Positions 1 through 9,170 are shown, counted from the first letter of the stretch. The stretch is 64,000 bases of DNA from Photobacterium piscicola (GCF_900166965.1 NZ_FUZI01000012.1:16662-80661); one strand, 5' to 3'. Notes: generated by a model not told the origin, from the letters alone. Translations and numbers: made by a program.

Positions 1-1
1 T

Positions 2-2245
2 ATGATTGCTGCGGTTAATAGCGTGTTTCAACAGCCAGATAGTCCGTTTATTTATGATCAAGATATTGAATTCTTAGCGGTTGATCATAGTCCTAAAGCG
101 GCTCAACGTAGCTGGTGGTTAAATGGTGAAGCACAACATGCATTGACGTTTTGGTTACAAGATAGCCCTGACGGTAAGCCAATAACTAAAGGTAATTATC
201 AAGCGACAATGGCCGCAGCTACAGCGGCACAAATTCAACATATTCTGACTCAATCACAACAGCACCAAGCGTACTTTTTAGATGGTGAACAGCAACATGC
301 GATTGCTGCGGGTAATATTGCGGTATTAGTACGTACTGGTACTGAAGGGCACTTAGTGCGTGAAGCATTATCCAAACAAGGCATTGCCAGTGTTTATTTG
401 TCTAACCGTGATAGTGTTTTTTCAACCTCAGAAGCAGCCGATATTCAACGGTTATTGCAAGCGGTATTAACCCCTGAAGATGATCGTATATTACGTGCAG
501 CATTGGCTTCAGGATTATTTGCACGTACTGCGATTGAACTCGATCAACTCAATAATGATGAGAATGAATGGGAAATTGCGGTTAATAGTTTTAAGCAATA
601 TCGTCAGCAGTGGCAAAAACGCGGTGTAATGCCAATGTTGCGCAGTGTGATGGCGAAAAATCAAATTGCGGAGCGCTTATTAGCCGAAGATGGCGGTGAA
701 CGTAAATTGACTGATTTGCTGCATATTGGTGAGTTATTGCAACAGGCAAGTCAGACGCTAGACAGTGATTATGCTCTATTGCGCTGGCTAGCTGAACATG
801 TAGCAGAACCAAACGGTAATGCTGATGATCAAGTGATGCGGTTAGAATCAGAACGTAATTTGGTGCAGATTGTTACCATTCACAAATCAAAAGGTTTGGA
901 ATACGACTTAGTCTTTATGCCGTTTGTGTGCAGTTACCGTGAAGTTGATAGCAAAGGCGAAGTTAAATATCACGATGAAGTGGATAACATCACGGTACTC
1001 GATATTGCGAAACAAGCGCCAGCAATAGAAAAAGCTGATAAAGAACGATTAGCTGAAGATCTACGCCTAATTTATGTGGCATTAACCCGTGCAGTTTATG
1101 GGTGTTATGTCGGTATGGCACCAATTCGTAATGGTCGTAGCACCAAAGAACCAACGGGGTTGCATCGCTCGGCAATGGGGCATTTAGTGCAGAATGGCCA
1201 AGCTGGTGGTGTGGCAGCACTTGAATTAGCCTTAGCTAAGCTCTGTGAAGCCCAAATTGCAATTACGGTCGCTGAGCCGCCACAGCTTGCTGATGTTCAA
1301 TGGCAGCCTCAAGATGAAGTAACTGAGGCCTTGATTAAACGCCCATTTTCAACCTCATTGGAACGTAATTGGTGGATGACCAGTTATTCTAATTTAGTCA
1401 AACAAGGCCATCAAACCGCCCATGATAGTAGTTTAGATTTGCCTGGATTTGATATTGATTCGGTGCAAAATGTCACCGAAGAGAGTGATGATGGCGAGTT
1501 AGAATTAGAGCCGCAATATTCTATTTATACTTTTCCACGTGGTGCGCGCCCTGGTACTTTTTTACATACTGTGTTTGAAGAAATTGACTTTACTGCTGCG
1601 GTTGATTGTCCTGAAACGGTTGCGAAACTAACCGAATTACTGCAACTAGAAAATTATGAATTAGCGTGGTTACCTGTGTTGCAGCAGTTAATTCAGGATG
1701 TATTAACTTGTGCGCTTGATGGTGATACGTTGCGGTTGGCGGATAAAACAGCGTCGCAACGATTAACGGAAATGGAATTTTTATTGCCGATTGAGATTTT
1801 ACAAGCAGTGGCACTTAATAAGATCATTGCAAAACATGATCCGCTATCAGCTAAAGCCGGAGAGTTAGGCTTTGCAACCGTGAGTGGAATGCTAAAAGGC
1901 TTTATTGATTTGGTGTTTGAGCATCAAGGTAAATATTATGTTTTAGACTGGAAATCAAATTATCTTGGTGATGATCCGCAAGTGTATCGAGGTGAGCAAT
2001 TGAAAACCGCGATGCGTGAACACCGTTATGATTTGCAATATCAAATCTATGCGTTGGCATTGCAACGTTTTCTGCGCAGTCGTATACCTAATTACAGCTA
2101 TGAGACCCATTTTGGTGGGGTGTATTACTTGTTTTTACGCGGCATTCAGGCGGGGAGTGACAGTGGTATTTTTTATGCGCGCCCAAGTGAACAATTACTT
2201 GATGATTTGGATTTATTGATGAAAGGAGCGCTACCGCATGCTTAA
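2..2245 (+). CDS. recB: RecB, exonuclease V beta subunit (3' part)
   Basis: This is the C-terminal ~747 residues of the RecB helicase-nuclease; the reading frame runs off the left edge, so the Met at base 2 is internal. RecBCD resects double-strand breaks and loads RecA at Chi sites. Visible are UvrD-type helicase motif V (TIHKSKGLEYDLVFMPF, about residue 290 of the fragment), motif VI (LIYVALTRA, about 356), and the C-terminal nuclease domain with GTFLHTVFEE, FIDLVF and YYVLDWKSNYLG (about 520-655), which supply the metal-binding His/Asp and the D-x-K pair. Against the ~1180 residues of E. coli RecB, about 430 N-terminal residues, including Walker A, lie outside the window. The stop overlaps the recD start by 8 bases, so the two are translationally coupled. 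Confidence 0.97.
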   Translation: MIAAVNSVFQQPDSPFIYDQDIEFLAVDHSPKAAQRSWWLNGEAQHALTFWLQDSPDGKPITKGNYQATMAAATAAQIQHILTQSQQHQAYFLDGEQQHAIAAGNIAVLVRTGTEGHLVREALSKQGIASVYLSNRDSVFSTSEAADIQRLLQAVLTPEDDRILRAALASGLFARTAIELDQLNNDENEWEIAVNSFKQYRQQWQKRGVMPMLRSVMAKNQIAERLLAEDGGERKLTDLLHIGELLQQASQTLDSDYALLRWLAEHVAEPNGNADDQVMRLESERNLVQIVTIHKSKGLEYDLVFMPFVCSYREVDSKGEVKYHDEVDNITVLDIAKQAPAIEKADKERLAEDLRLIYVALTRAVYGCYVGMAPIRNGRSTKEPTGLHRSAMGHLVQNGQAGGVAALELALAKLCEAQIAITVAEPPQLADVQWQPQDEVTEALIKRPFSTSLERNWWMTSYSNLVKQGHQTAHDSSLDLPGFDIDSVQNVTEESDDGELELEPQYSIYTFPRGARPGTFLHTVFEEIDFTAAVDCPETVAKLTELLQLENYELAWLPVLQQLIQDVLTCALDGDTLRLADKTASQRLTEMEFLLPIEILQAVALNKIIAKHDPLSAKAGELGFATVSGMLKGFIDLVFEHQGKYYVLDWKSNYLGDDPQVYRGEQLKTAMREHRYDLQYQIYALALQRFLRSRIPNYSYETHFGGVYYLFLRGIQAGSDSGIFYARPSEQLLDDLDLLMKGALPHA

Positions 2246-4313
2246 GCGTTTACAAAAGCTCACTCAACAGGGTGGATTACGGCAGCTTGATTATCAGTTT
2301 GCTAAATTTGTGGCGTTACACAGTCCGCAATCGCAACAGGATTTGGCGGCACTAATGGCTGCGTTAGTGAGTTATGAATTAGGCAAAGGCCATGTGTGTA
2401 TTCAATTAGATCAATTGCGCGAGCAGCACTTATTTGGTTTATCCAGCCGATTATCGGTAGCGTTAGTTGATGGCTTACCTGAATTAACCCAATGGGCGTC
2501 ATTATTAGCGCAATTTGATGTGGTAGCGAATGTTCAATCACAAGGCTTACAAGCGAGTCCTTTGGTGTTTGATCATGGTCGTTTATACCTTAATCGTTAT
2601 TGGCAATTTGAACAAACTGTTGCAACACGGATAGTGGAAATGGCGACTAATCAAGGTCAAGTAAGTGATGATACGCAGTGGCAAGGCCAACAACTGAGCC
2701 TGATGCATCAAGCGTTAAATGATTTATTTCAGCCAAGTTATGGTCATTTATATCACGCTTTGCAAGGTGTCACTGATAGCCAGCAACGCCAACAACTAAC
2801 CTGTGATTTTTTGAATATTGTCAAGCCACTGCAGCTTGATTGGATGGCGATTGATAGCGTATTACAACAAGCGCAGCAAATAACAGATTTACAGCCATTA
2901 GACAGTTTAGTACCAACGACGAGCTGCTTAAATTGGCAAAAAGTGGCTGCAGCAATGGCATTAACGCGTCAGTTTGCAGTGATCTCTGGCGGGCCGGGTA
3001 CAGGTAAAACCACCACTGTAGCTAAATTATTGGCGGCGTTAGTGATGCAAGCTAATGGTGAACATAAACCGAATATTATGTTGGTGGCACCGACAGGTAA
3101 AGCCGCAGCCCGATTAACGGAATCGATTGGTTCGGCCATCAAATCATTGGCTGTACCACAGGTGATTAAAGATTTAATCCCAACTCAATCAAGTACATTA
3201 CACCGTTTACTGGGTTCGATCCCAAATCGGGTTGAGTTTAGGCATCATAAAGATAACCCGTTGCACCTTGATGTGCTGGTTGTTGATGAAGCTTCTATGG
3301 TCGATTTACCGATGATGGCGCGATTATTAGACGCGATGCCACAAGGGGCTAAATTAATTTTATTGGGTGACCGAGATCAATTAGCCTCTGTTGAAGCGGG
3401 AGCAGTGCTAGGCGATATCTGTTCTTTTTCAACCCAAGGCTACAGTGCCCAGCAAGGATTGCTATTAAGTCAGCTAACAGGATTTGATCTACACTCAAAT
3501 AATATTGGTTTAAGTGTGGTGACAGACTGTTTGTGCATGCTACAAAAGAGTTACCGTTTCCATGCATTATCGGGTATTGGTCAGTTAGCTAAAGCGATAA
3601 ATCAAGGTAAACCAGCACTGGTAAATAAAGTTTGGCAACAAGGGTTTAAAGATATTCACCATTATCCATTAGGTGGTGAAACGTACGTTGCTATGATTAA
3701 TCAAGTAGTGACGTTTTATCTTGATTATCTTGATGCAATAAAAAGCGATAAAACACCCGCTGAAGTATTAAAAGCATTTGCGAATGTCAGATTGTTATGT
3801 GCCTTACGTGAAGGTGACTTTGGTGTGGTCGGTTTAAATCAACGGATTGAAAAAGAATTGACCCATCGAGGTCGAATTTCACCCAATGATGAAACATGGT
3901 ATGTCGGTCGTCCGATTATGATCACCCGTAATGATCACGCATTAGGATTATTCAACGGTGACATTGGCATGACGATGCTAGAGCCAGAAATAGATCCTGA
4001 TAGTGGACGACGTCGATTACGGGTTTATTTTGAAATGCCTGACGGTACTATTCGCGGTATTTTACCGAGTCGTATTCCTGAACATGAAGTGGTGTATGCG
4101 ATGACGATCCATAAATCACAAGGATCGGAATTTGATGATACGTTAATGGTGTTACCTGCGGAGTACACACCTATTTTAACCCGTGAATTAATTTATACCG
4201 GTATTACCCGTGCCAAGTCGCGTTTGTACCTGTACGCACCAATGGATATTATTACTAAAAGTGTCCAAGTTCGAACTGAACGTGCCAGTGGGTTAGCACA
4301 ATTATTAGTGTAA
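2238..4313 (+). CDS. recD: RecD, exonuclease V alpha subunit
   Basis: This is the 5'-3' helicase subunit of RecBCD, which drives fast translocation and Chi response. The 691-residue product has an N-terminal RecB-binding domain, a Walker A loop SGGPGTGKTTT near residue 250, Walker B VLVVDEASMVD near 350, and a C-terminal SF1 helicase end with YAMTIHKSQGSEFDDTL and YTGITRAKSRLYLY. It is about 80 residues longer than the E. coli protein (608), mostly in the N-terminal half before Walker A. The start ATG lies inside the end of recB behind AAGGAG (2222-2227). A terminator hairpin follows directly. Confidence 0.97.
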   Translation: MLKRLQKLTQQGGLRQLDYQFAKFVALHSPQSQQDLAALMAALVSYELGKGHVCIQLDQLREQHLFGLSSRLSVALVDGLPELTQWASLLAQFDVVANVQSQGLQASPLVFDHGRLYLNRYWQFEQTVATRIVEMATNQGQVSDDTQWQGQQLSLMHQALNDLFQPSYGHLYHALQGVTDSQQRQQLTCDFLNIVKPLQLDWMAIDSVLQQAQQITDLQPLDSLVPTTSCLNWQKVAAAMALTRQFAVISGGPGTGKTTTVAKLLAALVMQANGEHKPNIMLVAPTGKAAARLTESIGSAIKSLAVPQVIKDLIPTQSSTLHRLLGSIPNRVEFRHHKDNPLHLDVLVVDEASMVDLPMMARLLDAMPQGAKLILLGDRDQLASVEAGAVLGDICSFSTQGYSAQQGLLLSQLTGFDLHSNNIGLSVVTDCLCMLQKSYRFHALSGIGQLAKAINQGKPALVNKVWQQGFKDIHHYPLGGETYVAMINQVVTFYLDYLDAIKSDKTPAEVLKAFANVRLLCALREGDFGVVGLNQRIEKELTHRGRISPNDETWYVGRPIMITRNDHALGLFNGDIGMTMLEPEIDPDSGRRRLRVYFEMPDGTIRGILPSRIPEHEVVYAMTIHKSQGSEFDDTLMVLPAEYTPILTRELIYTGITRAKSRLYLYAPMDIITKSVQVRTERASGLAQLLV

Positions 4314-4337
4314 TGTTATTGGTTATCTTTGAGCGAA

Positions 4338-4370
4338 CAATGCCAGTATTAATGCTGGCATTGTATTTTT
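4338..4370 (+). terminator. Rho-independent terminator of recBD
   Basis: The hairpin AATGCCAG...CTGGCATT is followed by a T-rich tract (GTATTTTTT). It closes the recB-recD operon and separates it from the convergent dsbB-like gene. Confidence 0.8.
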
Positions 4371-4380
4371 TAGCGTGACA

Positions 4381-4932
4381 TTATTTTTTGAATTGATCCA
4401 ACAACCAATAACTATGAGGATCGGCTGGGGTAACATGTGGTCCGGTCATAATGAAGGTTGAGACAATATTAATTAATACGACAATGACGGCGAGATAACA
4501 GGCTAATTTACCGATATTCTTAATACGGTGATTGGCGGTGTTTTTTTCTTGTCGCCAAAGACATAACAATACGGCTACCCCGACAATTGTCATAACAAAA
4601 ATAACAAAAGCCCATGTGTAATAATGCATACCGAGTAAGGGGCTTCCATAGCCAGGATCATTTGGCAATAAGTGGAGTGACACTTGACGTAGTGCTGCTA
4701 TTGCACCAAATAATGCACCCAATAAAATAATACCGTAATGGGGCTGTTGAGGACCAAAACGAATATTCAGCATAAAGCCAAACATCACCATCATAAACCC
4801 TATGCGTTGTAACAGACATAAAGGGCACGGTAATTCATGAAAGACTAATTGAATAATTGAGCCCATTGCAAGAATAGCGGTGATCCCAAGTAAACCTAAA
4901 ATATTGAGTCGATTAATAAGTTGATTGTTCAT
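4381..4932 (-). CDS. DsbB-family disulfide oxidoreductase, copy 1 (C-terminal Cys pair lost)
   Basis: This is a membrane protein of the DsbB family, which passes electrons from periplasmic thiol oxidases to quinones. About 183 residues with five hydrophobic segments; the first periplasmic loop carries ELPCPLCLLQR, the redox CxxC. I start at the ATG at 4932 (MNNQLINRLNILGLLG) because it matches the start of copy 2; an upstream TTG frame would run into the preceding small gene. Copy 2 (5259-5798) ends in ECGPYQCPDNPVSYWL, whereas here the same place reads MTGPHVTPADPHSYWLL, so both C-terminal cysteines are gone. The start lies 7 bases after the stop of the small gene upstream, as in copy 2. Whether it still oxidises a partner is unknown. 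Confidence 0.85.
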   Translation of the reverse strand: MNNQLINRLNILGLLGITAILAMGSIIQLVFHELPCPLCLLQRIGFMMVMFGFMLNIRFGPQQPHYGIILLGALFGAIAALRQVSLHLLPNDPGYGSPLLGMHYYTWAFVIFVMTIVGVAVLLCLWRQEKNTANHRIKNIGKLACYLAVIVVLINIVSTFIMTGPHVTPADPHSYWLLDQFKK

Positions 4933-4939
4933 AGAATAC

Positions 4940-5098
4940 TTAAATTGAGATCGGCAGAGTGTATACAATGTGATGCTTTAGCAAAATAGAGCCAGCAATG
5001 AATGTTAGTGCAAACATGGCATAACTCAGTTTTCTTTTGCCTTTAAGTGCAGTTAACATTGTTATTAATATGAGACAGAACACAAAAATACACAGCAT
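4940..5098 (-). CDS. Small DUF5993-like membrane protein, copy 1
   Basis: This is a 52-codon gene read directly from the minus strand (begins MLCIFVFCLILITMLTALKG, ends HHIVYTLPISI). It has two hydrophobic segments separated by a short basic turn (KGKRK). It resembles the 50-residue protein before dsbB copy 2 in length, in the TA/GK turn followed by SYxxFAxT, in a C-terminal HH, and in lying just before a DsbB-family gene. It is more diverged than copy 2 in its tail, having lost the HATDPL motif. An AAGGG sequence stands about a dozen bases before the ATG. The family has no function known to me; the pairing suggests a partner of the DsbB-like protein. Confidence 0.65.
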   Translation of the reverse strand: MLCIFVFCLILITMLTALKGKRKLSYAMFALTFIAGSILLKHHIVYTLPISI

Positions 5099-5197
5099 GA
5101 ATATTAATAGCCCTTTTTTGAATAAAAATACAGTTATTGTAGTATACCTTATGCGTATTTATTGGTAACAGACTTATATTTAAAGTAAAAATAAAAT

Positions 5198-5236
5198 AAT
5201 AAAAAACGCCAGCATATTGAGACATAAGCTGGCGTT
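5198..5236 (-). terminator. Terminator after DsbB copy 2
   Basis: On the minus strand the stem AACGCCAGC...GCTGGCGTT is followed by a run of T. It sits just downstream of the 5259-5798 gene and separates the two cassettes, so copy 1 probably has its own promoter in the AT-rich stretch 5100-5195. Confidence 0.75.
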
Positions 5237-5258
5237 GGTAAGTGTGTTTTTATATTAG

Positions 5259-5798
5259 TTAATTAAATAACCAATAGCTAACAGGGTTATCTGGACATTG
5301 GTAAGGACCACATTCAATAAATGTCGATGCCACGTTAACGACAACAGCAAAAATAGCCAGTAAGCATACAAACTTACCAAACCTACTCATTTTATAATCA
5401 GTGTTATTCCAGCTTTTATTCCATAGTAGCTGTAATACAGCAACACCTACGATGGTAAGACAAAAGATAATAAATGCCCAAGTATAATAATGAATACCAA
5501 ATATCGGACTACCAAATCCTGGCGTACCTGGAATGACGTGTAATGACACTTGACGTAATGCTGTCGCAGCACCAAAGAGTGCGCCGATGATTAATACGCC
5601 ATAGTGGCGTTGTTGGGGCCCATAAATGACGTTAAGCATAAAACCAAACATCACCATCATGAAGCCTAAGCGTTGTAATAAACATAGGGGACACGGTAAT
5701 TCATTGAGTACAACTTGAAGTACAGATCCCATTAATAAAACGAAGGTGATTCCTAATAGGCCTAACGTATTGAGTAGTGCAACATTTTTATTATTCAT
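5259..5798 (-). CDS. DsbB-family disulfide oxidoreductase, copy 2
   Basis: This is a 179-residue inner-membrane protein of the DsbB family, probably a quinone-linked oxidant of a periplasmic thiol partner. Five hydrophobic segments are visible. The first periplasmic loop has ELPCPLCLLQR (residues ~34-44). With five passes the C-terminus should be periplasmic, and it carries a second cysteine pair, ECGPYQCPDNP, in place of the loop-2 pair of E. coli DsbB. The ATG follows a strong AAGGGGG ribosome site, 9 bases after the stop of the DUF5993-like gene, so the two form an operon. The central part is very similar to copy 1 (MMVMFGFMLN, ALFGA, RQVSLH, GxHYYTWAF). Confidence 0.9.
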   Translation of the reverse strand: MNNKNVALLNTLGLLGITFVLLMGSVLQVVLNELPCPLCLLQRLGFMMVMFGFMLNVIYGPQQRHYGVLIIGALFGAATALRQVSLHVIPGTPGFGSPIFGIHYYTWAFIIFCLTIVGVAVLQLLWNKSWNNTDYKMSRFGKFVCLLAIFAVVVNVASTFIECGPYQCPDNPVSYWLFN

Positions 5799-5807
5799 GC
5801 ATCCCCC

Positions 5808-5960
5808 TTAAAGTAAAATAGACAAGGGATCTGTTGCATGGTGATGGAACCAATACAGTCCCAAAACAACAGTGATAGCGAAAATAATATAACTGGCACT
5901 TTTTTTTCCTGTAAACGCGCAGAGCATTGCAACGAGTACAAGTAGAAATAATAAACTCAT
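5808..5960 (-). CDS. Small DUF5993-family membrane protein, copy 2
   Basis: This is a 50-residue protein read from the minus strand (begins MSLLFLLVLVAMLCAFTGKK, ends WFHHHATDPLSILL). The short basic turn between two hydrophobic helices and the C-terminal HH-x-TDPL are what I know of the DUF5993 family, which commonly sits next to a DsbB-like gene. An ATG one codon earlier (5963) is an alternative start. It lies 9 bases before dsbB copy 2. No function is established; co-occurrence suggests a small accessory subunit. Confidence 0.75.
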   Translation of the reverse strand: MSLLFLLVLVAMLCAFTGKKSASYIIFAITVVLGLYWFHHHATDPLSILL

Positions 5961-6094
5961 CATAAGAAATTATTTAACCTTTCTTTTGTATGTTATGTAT
6001 AGTAATTATTGTTGTTACATTTAGGTGACCAACTTTAAAACTACCACACATTACTGAATAGTGAATTAACACTTTGTTACAAATTTGAGGTTTA

Positions 6095-7423
6095 TTAATT
6101 TATATTTGTTATGAGTATTTTAGATCGACGTTGATAATTGTAGAGATCTTTTTTTATTACAGGTAATTGTTCGATGTCGCATTCATAAAATCCTTGTTCA
6201 CGAAACCAATGTACACTGCGGGTGGTAAGGACAAATATTTTATCAATACCAGTATCGCGAGCTTGTTGACATAATTTATTGAGTAATAACACGCCTCGGT
6301 CACCGTCTCTAAAATCAGGATGAATCGCAACACAAGCCATTTCTGCCATTTTTTCATCAGGATAAGGGTAAAGAGCGGCACAACCAATAATAAGATTATC
6401 AAGTTCAATGACGGTAAAAAGGGTAATTTCACGTTCTAGTTGTTCACGAGAACGGCGAACTAAAATGCCTTCAGCTTCTAATGGTTGAATCAAATCTAGA
6501 ATTCCACCAATATCATTAATGTTAGCGCGACGTATTTTCTCTGCGTTTGACATCACAATCTGAGTGCCAATTCCGTCAAGTGAAAACAGTTCCTGAATGA
6601 GTGCCCCATCTTGTTTATAGCTCAATAAGTGGCTGCGAGGTACGCCAGCATGACAAGCAGTAATTGCACCTCGAAGAAAGCGACCTGTACCTGATTGTTG
6701 TTCATCATGATCGATCAGTTGTTGTAATACCTGTTCTGCGTCATGCGGTAATAACTCTGAAATAATGTCATTGTTGTTATCAATAACCCCTTGCTCTGAA
6801 CAAAAGCCAATTAATTTATCAGCCCGTAATCGAATCGCTACCTGAGTGGCAATTTCTTCTGAGGTGAGGTTAAAACATTCACCGGTGACCGAACTGGCGA
6901 TAGGGCCAAGTAATACAATCGATCCTTGTTCTAATTGGCTGGTTATGGCGTTGTTATTGATTCGGCGTATTTTACCACTATGACAAAAATCAATGCCGTC
7001 ATCGATTCCCAGTGGTTGCGCAATAATGAAGTTACCACTGATAACATTGATTTGAGATCCCGCCATCGGGGTATTATTGAGACCCATTGAAAAGCGAGCG
7101 GTGATATCCAGTTGAAGTTGCCCAGCGGCCTGTTTCGCTATCTCTAGACTGTGTGCATCAGTGATTCTGATCCCTTTGTGATAAGGACTATCATAATGTT
7201 GCTGCTCTAAGAGGGTGGTTATTTGTGGTCGAGCGCCATACACCATTACAATATGAATACCTAAACTGTGTAGTAATGCTATATCGTTAACTATGTTGGC
7301 AAAGTTGGGATCAGCAATGGCTTCACCCCCAACCATGATCACCATGGTTTTTCCTACGTGGGCATTTAAGTAAGGGGCTGACTGACGAAATCCTTTCACT
7401 AAAGGGGTCTTACGTGTATTCAC
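6095..7423 (-). CDS. argA: ArgA, amino-acid N-acetyltransferase
   Basis: N-acetylglutamate synthase, the first step of arginine synthesis (acetyl-CoA plus glutamate). An N-terminal amino-acid-kinase-like fold ([30 protein letters not shown]) binds arginine for feedback control; a C-terminal GNAT domain (about 295-430; [14 protein letters not shown]) carries the acetyl-CoA loop. I choose the GTG at 7423 ([15 protein letters not shown]), which aligns with the E. coli start and has GGA about 10 bases upstream; an in-frame TTG at 7441 would add six residues with no support. The product, about 442 residues, matches the family length (443). It stands alone, next to recBD as in other gammaproteobacteria. 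Confidence 0.96.
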   Translation of the reverse strand: MNTRKTPLVKGFRQSAPYLNAHVGKTMVIMVGGEAIADPNFANIVNDIALLHSLGIHIVMVYGARPQITTLLEQQHYDSPYHKGIRITDAHSLEIAKQAAGQLQLDITARFSMGLNNTPMAGSQINVISGNFIIAQPLGIDDGIDFCHSGKIRRINNNAITSQLEQGSIVLLGPIASSVTGECFNLTSEEIATQVAIRLRADKLIGFCSEQGVIDNNNDIISELLPHDAEQVLQQLIDHDEQQSGTGRFLRGAITACHAGVPRSHLLSYKQDGALIQELFSLDGIGTQIVMSNAEKIRRANINDIGGILDLIQPLEAEGILVRRSREQLEREITLFTVIELDNLIIGCAALYPYPDEKMAEMACVAIHPDFRDGDRGVLLLNKLCQQARDTGIDKIFVLTTRSVHWFREQGFYECDIEQLPVIKKDLYNYQRRSKILITNIN

Positions 7424-7441
7424 AAGCGATATCCATATCAA

Positions 7442-7919
7442 TGTTTAATTTATAACCAATAAATTAAATCAATTATGTGGTTTGCGCAGCATTTAAATGT
7501 GATTTTTCCGAAATTAGTAATAATCATTATCTGTGCTTAAATATTCATATTAGCTATTGCGGGGATTTATGTGTAATCGCTTATTATGTGAGTTGTAGTT
7601 TGGTTGTGAAGGGCATTTTTAAAAGCGTAGTCACCATTTTATTTATATGAAGAACAAGCATTTATTAGATGATAATTACGATGTTATTGGACGGGAGTTT
7701 AACGCTTACAGTATATTTCATTCTTTCAATGGAACTTTTGTTCGCCACTCTTAGTCTTAGATCTTTTGATAGCGTTATGTCATTTGTCTGTAGATTCTTT
7801 TAAATAATTACTTATTTTTAGATGGTGTTTGTTAGTATTGGCATCCGTTTACTGCTTTTATGAAAGTAAGCGAGTTATCACTTTTACATTTTTATAAAAC
7901 TTTTATAGGCTTATCTATC
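7442..7919. other. Intergenic region between divergent argA and mltA
   Basis: About 480 AT-rich bases between the divergent argA and mltA genes. It must hold both promoters, but none stands out. I see no convincing ORF or RNA hairpin with a T-run. The only motif of note is one partial ArgR box, listed separately. Confidence 0.5.
7534..7547. promoter_or_regulatory. Possible ArgR box upstream of argA
   Basis: TGCTTAAATATTCA matches 12 of 14 positions of the ARG-box core TGAATwwwwATTCA, about 110 bases upstream of the argA start. ArgR usually binds two boxes 2-3 bases apart and I see no good second one, so this is only a candidate. Confidence 0.25.
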
Positions 7920-9053
7920 GTGTTACGTAAAGCAACAGTTGCAATGATTCTTTTTAGCTTGGTGGGGTGTTCATCTCCAGAGAGTACAACAACGGAAAAA
8001 CCGAGCTTAGCGACAGCTGGTAATCCGTTAGCACATCAATATTTAGGTCAGCATTTTGATCATGTGTTAAATAAAGTTTCACAGGTTGAATCAACTAAAG
8101 CACATGATTACAGTACGTTTGCTCCACAAGCTAAAATGGTAACTTCGCGTTCATCGTCAATGGCGCGTAAATTTGAGCCACTGTATAACCAAGTAGAAAA
8201 TTGGGCTAAGCATAGTGGTAACCCAAGCACATTAGCTAAATATGGCATTCAGGCCGCACAAATGGGTGGTGCTAATGGTGAAGGCAATGTGATGTTTACG
8301 GGCTATTATTCGCCAGTGATTGAATTACGCCATAAACCAACCAGTGTTTTCCGTTACCCAATTTATGCAATGCCAACATGTAAAGGCCGCTGTCCTTCAC
8401 GTGAACAAATTTATAATGGTGCGCTAGCAGGTAAAGGGTTAGTGCTGGGCTACAGTAAATCCATGCTTGATGTATTTATGATGGAAGTACAAGGCAGTGG
8501 TTTTGTTCATTTTGAAGATAATAACCAGCTGCAATATTTTGGTTATGCAGGTAAAAATGGCCACCGTTACGTCAGTATTGGCCGTGTGTTAATTGACCGT
8601 GGTGAAGTGCCTAAATCAAAGATGTCACTGCAAGCGATTCAAAACTGGGTCGCTAACCATAGTGAAAGTGAAGTACGTGAACTATTAGAGCAAAATCCAT
8701 CTTATGTTTTTTTCTCCCCACGTAAAACATTAGATGTTAAAGGCAGTGCAGGTATTCCGTTATTAGCCAATGCAGCTGTTGCGGCTGATCGTAAATACAT
8801 TCCTATGGGATCAGTATTATTAGCAGAAGTACCACAGCTAGACGCAAAAGGTAACTGGACAGGTAAGCATGTATTACGCTTATTATTAGCACTTGATACT
8901 GGCGGTGCTGTGAAGAAAAATCACTTGGATTTATATCATGGAATGGGGGCAAAAGCGGGTACTGATGCTGGTCACTATAAGCATTTTGGTCGTGTTTGGC
9001 GTTTAGGTCTGAAAGGAACGGCAACTCAAGATCCGTGGTTAATGCCAAGATAA
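7920..9053 (+). CDS. mltA: MltA, membrane-bound lytic murein transglycosylase A
   Basis: Outer-membrane lipoprotein that cleaves peptidoglycan glycan strands, forming 1,6-anhydro-muropeptides. A start at GTG 7920 gives MLRKATVAMILFSLVGCSS, a short lipoprotein signal with lipobox LVGC and AGG about 11 bases upstream; an ATG at 7860 in the same frame would add 20 residues and has no ribosome site. The MltA domain (FTGYYSPVIEL, EVQGSGFV) is followed by the 3D domain ending LALDTGGAVKKNHLDLYHG, which contains the catalytic Asp. Length is near the family norm (365). It is followed by two hairpins and then tcdA. Confidence 0.94.
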   Translation: MLRKATVAMILFSLVGCSSPESTTTEKPSLATAGNPLAHQYLGQHFDHVLNKVSQVESTKAHDYSTFAPQAKMVTSRSSSMARKFEPLYNQVENWAKHSGNPSTLAKYGIQAAQMGGANGEGNVMFTGYYSPVIELRHKPTSVFRYPIYAMPTCKGRCPSREQIYNGALAGKGLVLGYSKSMLDVFMMEVQGSGFVHFEDNNQLQYFGYAGKNGHRYVSIGRVLIDRGEVPKSKMSLQAIQNWVANHSESEVRELLEQNPSYVFFSPRKTLDVKGSAGIPLLANAAVAADRKYIPMGSVLLAEVPQLDAKGNWTGKHVLRLLLALDTGGAVKKNHLDLYHGMGAKAGTDAGHYKHFGRVWRLGLKGTATQDPWLMPR

Positions 9054-9111
9054 GAGCGATAGTTAAAGAGATCGCCACGGTGATCTCTTTGCTCTGACTG
9101 GACAATTGTTT

Positions 9112-9145
9112 TGAGAGTGCGTATAAAAACGCACTCTTTGTTTAT
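9112..9145 (+). terminator. Terminator between mltA and tcdA
   Basis: The stem AGAGTGCGT...ACGCACTCT is followed by TTGTTT. A second hairpin, AAAGAGATC...GATCTCTTT, lies just before it at 9065-9090. Together they probably end the mltA transcript. Confidence 0.6.
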
Positions 9146-9170
9146 CCACCTCAAGCAGTGTAGAACCAGT

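Noticed and set aside
2..4313. Search for a restriction-modification, toxin-antitoxin or phage-defence system across the window
   Set aside because: All long genes match housekeeping families; I saw no integrase, transposase, toxin or defence-type ATPase outside recBD.
4933..4968. TTG start giving DsbB copy 1 twelve more residues
   Set aside because: The extension overlaps the upstream small gene and does not match the N-terminus of copy 2; the ATG at 4932 does.
5043..5225. A 60-codon minus-strand frame between the two DsbB cassettes
   Set aside because: It runs through the terminator hairpin of cassette 2 and overlaps, in another frame, the better supported small DUF5993-like gene.
7860..7919. 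ATG start of mltA at 7860
   Set aside because: It has no ribosome site and would put 20 mostly unrelated residues before a normal lipoprotein signal; the GTG at 7920 fits better, though this is not certain.
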